Shown: positions 25,868 through 34,800 of the stretch, in pieces
Numbering within the stretch: position 1 is the stretch's first letter
Layout: the number at the start of each line of letters is the position of its first letter
Assembly (NCBI GenBank): GCA_963678675.1
Contig: OY783191.1
Span: 9,979,995 to 10,043,994, forward strand
Direction of reading: 5' to 3'
DNA: 64,000 bases
Origin: Xiphydria camelus
Taxonomy: Eukaryota > Arthropoda > Insecta > Hymenoptera > Xiphydriidae
Notes under the pieces: model-generated
Database searches by the model: none
The model's input: only the letters and a program-made list of their open reading frames with translations
Told to the model about the DNA's origin: nothing
Position numbers and translations under genes: made by a program

Positions 25868-28800
25868 AGCCGGTAGGCGATTGGTGGGGGACGGGGTTTT
25901 GGGTCGGTCGGTCGTCGACCCGAAAAACTATTTTATACAACACAGCTCCACAAAAAAAATCGAAAAAACGCTTCCTCTGACCAGACCAGTATATCTTTAT
26001 GTTTTTGGGGTCGCTGAATCCGAATCCGGTGTCCGTTTGTCTCCATCACGTCATATTTTTTTTTAATCTCAAAAAACCATCAATAGATCATGATTTTCAA
26101 AAAGTTAAGGGACTTAAACCAAATTCGCTATAAGAGGTTTTTTGAGTCGCTGATCACGAATCTGAAATCGGATTTGAAAAATTCAAGATGGCGGACGAGA
26201 TTTTTGAAAATCGACGGATTCATGCCGAATTTGGTATAAGGGGGTTTTTTGTGTCGCTGATCATGAATCTGAAGTCAGATTTTAAAAATTCAAGATGGCG
26301 GTTCCAACATAGAGGACGAGATTTTCGAAAATCGACGGATTCATGCCAAATTTGGTATAGGGGGGTTTTTTCGATCGCTGATGACAAATATGAAGTTATA
26401 TTTACAAAAATTCAAAATTTTCGCAAATCTCGTCCTCTATATTGGATTAGCCATCTTGAATTTTTGAAATCCGATTTCAGATTCGTGATCAGCGACCCAA
26501 AAAAACCCCTATATCGAATTTAGTTTAAATCCCTTAACTTTTTGAAAATCATGATCTATTGATGGTTTTTTGAGATTAAAAAAATGTGACGTGATGGAGA
26601 CAAACGGACACCGGATTCGGATTCAGCGACCCCAAAAACATAAAGATATACTGGTCTGGTCAGAGGAAGCATTTTTTCGATTTTTTTTTGTGGAGCTGTG
26701 TAATAGAGAGATATGGTGAGGGTGCCGTTAACGATTCCACACGCCGTAAGGGGCCATCCATATATTACGTAAGACGTTTTTGGCCTCTTTTTGACCCCCC
26801 TCCCCCCAGTGTAAGATACTTGTATATACAGTTTACACTGTATTATATACAGTGTAAGAAATATTCACCCCCCCCCCCCCCCCTTCCCCTCAAACGTCTT
26901 ACATAATATATGGATGGCCTCTAAATGGTTCAGAAAGTTTTGTGACAGAAATTGTAATGTTTAACAAAATTCAAAAAACATAATCAAATAACACAATTTT
27001 TTCCCCAAATATTCTCTGACATTCTCCTACTATCAAATAACACCAAAACTTCACACATGTGAAGTAGATAGCACTTTGGTTTTGCGATTCAACGCCTTCT
27101 ACTGATGAAAACGGGACGAACTTTTGCATCAACCAAATAGTTCAGAGATATACTTGGAAGTACTTCAAATCGAGACAAAAGGATTGGGAATTCAAATTAA
27201 GATCGCAGCGCCAGGTGGCTATTACTGGAACTAGTTTCTGCCACATTATTTTCCAACCTCACTTTCAGTTCGTGAATTTTGGTGTTAATTTGTTATTTTC
27301 TTGCTTTGTTATCAAGTTTTTAAAATTATTTAGGCCTTTTTTTGTTATTATTTTGTTGTAATATCTATGTGTTTTTGTTGTGGTTCGTATAAAGACTTGT
27401 AAACTGTGTTATTTTTGAGTAGTTCAAAATCGCATTGTTAGGTAAGTATGTAATAATTAATATTTAATTTCTTTGATTTACTGTTGTTTTCTGTTATTTT
27501 TAGCGTCAAGCTATTTCACTCCGTAATTTTCATATTGTCCAGGTCTTCCTCTTCGCGGTTTTCGGTGTCCAGGTCTGCCGCACCTTAGTTTTAGATGTCC
27601 AGGTTTACCTCTCCATAGTTTTCCGTACCTAGGTCTACCGGACCATAATGTTCGTTGTCTAGGTCTATGGCGCCAACATTTTTGGTGTCTAGGTCTTCCG
27701 CTCCGTAGTTTTCGATGTCCAGGTCTACCGTAACATAATTTTCGATATCCAGCACTTCCGCATCATAGTTTTCGGTGTCCAGGTTTATCTCACCATAGTT
27801 TTCGTTGTTTAAGTCTATGGCGCCAAAGTTTTCATAGTTAAGGTCTACCGCTCTATTATTTTCAGAGTGTCCAGATCTGCTTCTCGGTAATTTTCGCTGT
27901 TTAAGTCTACCTCTCCATTAGTTTCAGTGTCTAGGTCTACCATGCCATAGTTATCGGTGTCTCGCTACTAGAGAAATACGTACCTATACATTGGGAACTA
28001 TGGAGAGGTATACCTAGGAATTGAAAAATACGGAGAAGCAGACCTGAACATCGAAAAATACGGAGAAAGATACCTACCGTATGTCCCACTCTGTACTGGC
28101 CAGTTTAAAATTACCTTCGGGCAGGCTTGGTCGGTATTAAATAACTCGAGTACCGACCAAGCCTGCCCGAAGGTAATTTTAAACTGGCCAATACAGAGTG
28201 GGACATACGGTACACATCGAGATCTATGGAGCAAAAGACCTGGCCAATGATTACACAGGTTTACAAAAAAAAAAAGTCCGGACTATTTGACCGGACCATG
28301 GTATTTCGAGGTATTTTTGCGTCCTGAATCCGATCCCGAGGCCATCTGAGCCCCATCACGTCAGGAAAACGAGATTTCAAGGTCATTTAGAAGTTAAAAT
28401 GACCATTTTTTGGAACTGGACCCGGGACAATTTCTCAAGCGACCTGTTGAGTTGGAGGGTAGCTGTTTAGGTCTTGAATACCTTCCAAACATTGGAATGG
28501 AGTCCTAAATCTCGACCGGGACTATCACAGAACCACTCCAGTGGATAAAATGTTGCCATGATCGTTGTATCTCGCGGATTACGATCTCCCTGTCAAGGCA
28601 TCCAATTCCGGCGATCCATTCACTGTGACATATTGACAGTAGGCCCAGCACTGACCCTAATGGCCTTAGAATCTTGGAGTCATGCTCTGGGTGCTGCTCA
28701 GGGCAGTCCCATTTCCTTATTTATTTATTTTGAAATCCCGTTTTTCTGACGTGATGTGGCTCAGATGACCTCGGGATCGGATTCAGGACACAAAAATACC

Positions 28801-31800
28801 TTGGAATACCATGGTCCGGTCAAATAGTCCGGACTTTTTTTTTTTTGTAAACCTGTGTTATTATGGTACGATAGACTTGGACACTGAAAACTACGGAGCG
28901 GAACATCTAGACATCGAGAACTATCGAGAGGTATACCTCGATACCGATAATAATTATAGTGCGGCAGTCCTGATTATCGAGGTATATACAGGGTGTTTCA
29001 CCTAACTTGGCCACCTCAAATATCACGGCAGTCTTTGATGATATGAACAAGTATTGAGAAGAAAAATTGTTCGATACGAAGGGGCAAATATTGTTATTAG
29101 AAAAGAATTATTTTCTAATTAGTTTCTTTCAAGATATCAAGGTCATCGATATTATTTTAAATCGGTCGCTATATTTTCATTACTACAGTCTTGTAGCTTA
29201 TAAGAGGGCAAATTCAGCAATTGTTAATATGATGACCTTCACTTGACCTTGAACGAGAAGAATCACGAAATGCGTGCCATGAATTCCAATACTTGTTCGA
29301 AGACGATAAATGAATGATTTGTGCTTTAGTGCAGAACATTTATTTTAAAAGGTGTTCAAAATGAGCGCCATTAACTTCTATACATTTTCTGAGACGGCAA
29401 ATGAATTATTTCTTTAGGTTATTCAGGACTTCTGGAGAAATGGCATTACATATACATAAAATCCTTTCTCGCATTTCTTCCGGTGTAGTGGGAGTTCTGT
29501 TGTAAACTTCATATTTTAAATGCCCCCACAGAAAAAAATCAAGTGGCGGAAGATCTGGCGATCGAGCTGGCCAGCGAATTCTTGCACCACGCCCAATCCA
29601 GCGATCGGGAAACATATCGTATTGTGCTCTTTTCGTATCTGTATATTTAATAATTCTGTGCGCATCGAATAGTGTAAACCACGCGTATTTCTAAGTTTAG
29701 TTCTCTTAAGATTTTCTGTAACCACGTGCGCTCAAAGAGTATTCGACTCTCTCGGGTTTCCAAACCGGACTGATCCTTACTTTCTCCTTCTAGGCCAGTC
29801 AAATTATAATTTGAGTGTCGAATAATTTATTAATGCACAATAATATCAAATTATCCTTCGAAATATAGTCGATAATGAAATATTTGATTTATGGGTGCCA
29901 AAAGTCGGCCATAATTGTTTAAACAACGAAAAACGTTAGAAAAAGGTGACTGCGGTGCCGTTTTAGACTTCCCCCGGCCAAACGGTTAGAGACACGTAAG
30001 AAATGGATAGAACTAAAATTAAAGTGCATAAAATTTCCTTCAAAAAAGTCCACGGCGGCATTTTCCTAAAGTTTATAATTTTCCCGTTATGAGCGTTCGA
30101 AGCCGTACTTCAAAAACGCGCCGCCTCCAACGAAAGTAGAAAGTGCCGCTTTTATTGTGAAATGAATTTTTTAACTTAATAAATGATTTCAAAAATCTGG
30201 AAAAATTCAGGACGTTACTTAACGATTCGAAGAATAATTTGCAATAAGAGAAATTTGTTTGTAGCATTTTTTGGATTTTTTACGCACAATTTATTTCACA
30301 CTTCTTTTACCATTTTTTCATATCATTTGAAATCGCTTAACTTTTAAACTAATTGACGTATCGGGGTGATCTATAAGGCAATTTTTTCGTCATTAAATTA
30401 TCTTCATTTTTGATCCCTTGTACTTTTATTGTCCACCCCACCATTATTTTAAAAATCGTTGAGAAACAAATGCCGAGACCGTTTCCCGTGTATGTAGATT
30501 CCATCTTTCAATATTTACATATTTTTAATCGATTTTTTAAAATGGTTCACTTGTGCAAATCTCTGAATATTATTTTTTTTCTTTGTTCCTGTCATTTGTT
30601 TATGCGAATTTGTTATAAATAAATGAAAAAAAGAATATAATAATCTTTTCTTCTAAGCGTAAAATTGTTTGATTTTTTTCAAGTATTTTTCATCTCTTGC
30701 ATTTTTTTCTTTAATTGGTTATTTTACGAGATATGATTTTTTAAAGAATATCGTGAAACGCGTACCCCTTCCAGCGACGCAAGAGCCTCCTTCACCTTCT
30801 CGCGTCTTTGGCCGTGCAACTCTCCCATTCGTTTGTATTGCAAATATTTGAACAGAAAGCAAAACAATGCATAGGACCGATTTTCTTCATTGATGAATGC
30901 TGCACCTTTTTTTAACTTTTTTTTCTTGCGGTTAATAGATTCGTGGGAAAATTCATTAAAATCGAGAAAGAACTTGATCTAATATCATATGTCTAATGAA
31001 TGATAATGAAAACGATGAAGATGATGATACTATGACAGAATCCGATCAAGAGCAAGTTCGAGATGATAACAAGAGTCCCCTCAGTCAAATTTATCTGACT
31101 CATCTCCGCATTAAATACGCTCAAAACGTAGAAGATTTGTGTAATAAATCGTGTTCATACCCTCCATTAATGTACTTTTCGAAATGTAAAATGTAGATCG
31201 ATTTTAGTTGAAAACAATTGAAAAAATGATTATTCGTGAGGGAATTCGTGAGGGAGCCAATAATTGTCATACAATGTTTTCCAAATAAATCAAATCAACC
31301 TGAATAATAACAAGAATTTGTAAACCTCAATATTATTAAATTTGCAATATTATTATTTATTGCAATTTTTGTAAATTCATTCACTTCTTAAAAAACACTA
31401 CTACTTACTAATTATATTTTATTTGTACATTTTATAATGTTTCACACAATGGATAAAAATTCAATGTAAAAATCTTCCCGATACGTCAATTAGTTTAAAA
31501 GTTAAGCGATTTCAAATGATATGGAAAAATGGTTAAAGAAGTGTATAATAAATTGAGCACAAAAATCCAAAAAATGCTACAAACAAATTTCTTTTATTGC
31601 AAATTATTCTTTGAATCGTTAAGTAACGTCCTGAATTTTTCCAGATTTTTAAAATCATTTATTAAGTTAAAAAATTCATTTCACAATAAAAGCGGCACTT
31701 TCTACTTTCGTTGGAGGCGGCGCGTTTTTGAACTACGGCTTAGAACGTTCATAACGGGAAAATTATAAACTTTAGGAAAATGCCGCCGTGGACTTTTTTG

Positions 31801-34800
31801 AAGGAAATCTTATGCACTTTAATTTTAGTTCTGTCCATTTCTTACGTATCTAACCGTTTGCCGGGGGAAGTCAAAAACGGCACCGCGGTCACCTTTTTCT
31901 AACGTTTTTCGTTGTTTAAACAATTATGGCCGACTTTTGGCACCCACAATTCAAATATTTCATTATCGACTATATTTCGAAGGATAATTTGATATTATTG
32001 TGCATTAATAAATTATTCGGGTTTTAGCCAAAAAAAAAAGTGTTACCTATTTGACTGGCCTATTCCTGACAGGACAAGATACCTCGGAGGTTTATTTATA
32101 AGCATCAGAAACAATAACATTTCTCACAATCCCAATGACATTGAAATTTATTCATTTATCGTCTTCGAACAAGTATTGGAATTCATGGCACGCATTTCGT
32201 GATTCTTTTCGTTCAAAGTCAAATGAAGGTCATCCTATTAACAGTTGCTGAATTTGTCCTCTTATAAGCTACAAGATTGTGGTATCGATGACTTTGATAT
32301 CTTGAAAAAAAAATAATTAGAAAATAATTCTTTTCTAATAACAGTATTTACCCCTTTGTATCGAACAGTTTTTCCTCTCAATACTTGTTCATATCATCAA
32401 AGACTGCCGTGATATTTGAGGTGGTCAAGTTAGGTGAAACACCCTGTATTATATGGAATGAAAGACCTGGCCAATGATAATGATGGTGTGATAGACCGGG
32501 ATAACGAAATGAATCATTGCTTTTTGTTAAGACAATTTATAATTTTATAAATTTTTAATTTATGGAGGTACACACATAAGTAATACAGATATAACTTTCC
32601 AAAAACTAGTGATATCTCCACCAAAAAACATTTACATGTAAAATATACGTCAAGGACTATATGACCAACATAACAATCATTTCCTCCAATCCGCAAAAAA
32701 ATGGATTATCGAAACTAAATAAAAACATCTTTGCCTAAACAAAGGATTGAAATCCGAATGCAGTACCAAGCATTAACAAGTACCCCAGTAGAATAGCTAA
32801 TGTCGTTGAGTACCGTTGAAATTCAATTAATTTTATTAGACTATTAGTTGCTCCTTGTGTCAAACGCTTCAACGCGACTCGCAGTCAATGTCCAGAAACG
32901 TACTTGGCGGGCCCGTACCTCAAAATAATGATCACCTCATTAAGCATGGACACCATTTTAGAAAGACCTCTCATAGTTTTGTAATATATAATATGTAACT
33001 ATCATGGCAAATAATTATATATGAATACATTCAATATATCACATGACAAACTTATCGACTTTTTGAAGCATACAGTGGTCCCTCTATTAGTCGCGCGTCT
33101 TGATGCTGTAAATTTGCAGAATTCTGAGTTAGAGAAGCTTCGCTTCGGCTCCCACTCACCTCAATGGAGGCGTGGCAAAAGAAAGAGACAGCGCGGCTTT
33201 TAGACAGAGAACACACGATAAGTTGCGCGCGTTCTCCTCTCTATATTTTCATGCGCACCTCTGTGCGCACTTCATGCTATGGCAGCAGTCATGGCGTCAT
33301 GGGAGGAGTGGGGGCAATTACTTCCCCTCTCGCGCGAATAATGGAGGGCGCGAGTAATAGAGGGACCACTGTACGTATTTTCGCACTGTAGTTTTCTTTC
33401 GTAAGGGCAATTCGAGTCCGCATATCGTCAAATTAACATGAGTAATAAAGGTATAATAATTGAAGGGGTCAGAAGCAAAAGTGCCTAACAATAAGTAGCA
33501 AAATGCTTATTCTCTGAAAAAACAGCCTCCAAAGTTCGGTGCGTATTGAAGCAGTTCATTTATATAACTTTTTCTAACCGTTAAAAGATGGCGCTACCTT
33601 ACAATTTTCAATTGGGTAATTTTTGCACCAAACAGAACCGAACACTGAGAACACGAATCTATACTTAGGTCATTTTCACCAAAAATGCCACTTAGGCACT
33701 TTTGCTTCTGACCCCTTCAACTTGAAACAGTTCGATGATACACTTGGAAGTATTTTCAAATGAGTTCAAAAGGATTTATCCTAGTTATAGGTATTTTATT
33801 CATTATTATCTTTTGAGTAGCTCATTAATGCACGAGCTAAATATTATCCGAGCATCCTGACTCGGTTTTATTACATCGTATATAATATACATGCAGCTCA
33901 AAGACCACATCAGCATAATACACGATATGATTGAAATTGAAGATGCTTAAATATATGTGTATGTGTGGGTGATTTGAATGAAACTGCAGCAGCTTGAACG
34001 AAGACTTTTGCTAAGCGCCATGTTATATTCTTATCTTTTTGCCACTTATACTGATTTAACAATAAGTTTACTCGCGGTTCGCGCACGCCTTGTGTAATTA
34101 ATGAGCTGCTCAAGATTATGACTAAAATACCTATAATATTAGGATAAATTATTTTAAACTCATTTGAGGATACTGCTAATTGTCAGTATCTTATACATAA
34201 TATTATTATCTTATATCTTATAAAATATTATTTTTAAAGGATGATTTTTCGTGATAAATCCTTTTTTTCTCTTCATACGAATCCAAGAACGATAAATGAG
34301 GTACCATTTTAAAGATTAAGTTCTCCGCTTTTGACGAGTTGTTAATTTACAATTGCACATTGTATTATTTGTTTAAAAATTGAAGGTTAAAATTGACTTT
34401 TAGCAAAGAGAACACATAATCTATAATCATTCCATATCTTTTGCATTTACGTTCCTCATCTTCTGTCGTGTACGGAATTTCTGCACGGGCCCACTAGTAT
34501 CTCTGAATTGTTTCAGATTATTATCTTTTTATTACTCGTGACAATTTGACATTACGCGGACTCGCGTTGGGCACACTAACTGGCGGTCAATTAACTGTTT
34601 AACTGCTTGGTAATTACTAAAACACTCATGACTAGGGATGAACCCTTTTGGACTCATTTGAAGTACTTCCAAGTACATCTCTGAATTATTTCAGGTTTTT
34701 ATCTCATAGCTTCTTACTGATTTGACGATGGGTGAACTCACGGTATCCGCATGCTGTTTAAGCGGTTTTAGTAACTCAAAATAATTGTAGAGCCGAAACT

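Larger units (their letters stand above)
25333..27133. mobile_element. 1.8-kb TIR element splitting the left arm
   Basis: Inverted ends 'gttgatgcaaaagttcgtcc' and 'cttttgcatcaac', with arms of about 150 bp that include 'cactttggttttgcgatt' and 'acttcacacatgtgaagt' type segments. The interior contains a GC-rich island with (GGC)n, the 760-bp foldback MITE at 25941 and the 172-bp MITE at 26750. No coding part recognised. Confidence 0.75.
28989..32446. mobile_element. 3.46-kb TIR element (TA TSD) carrying Tc1/mariner-like remnant
   Basis: Ends 'cagggtgtttcacctaactt' and inverted; TA at 28987-28988 and 32447-32448. The arms are about 330 bp with common blocks 'ggcagtctttgatgatatga' and 'gtgccatgaattccaatact'. 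A transposase C-terminal remnant lies next to the left arm. A second foldback element (29793-32060) is inserted in the middle, leaving about 1.2 kb of its own DNA. Confidence 0.82.

Noticed and set aside
25430..26066. Gly-, Ala- and Arg-rich ORFs
   Set aside because: Produced by (GGC)n in a GC island; no conserved flanking domain.
27511..27962. CRISPR-like array
   Set aside because: The 30-bp units are contiguous with no unique spacers, they vary throughout, and the DNA is clearly insect nuclear; it is a minisatellite.
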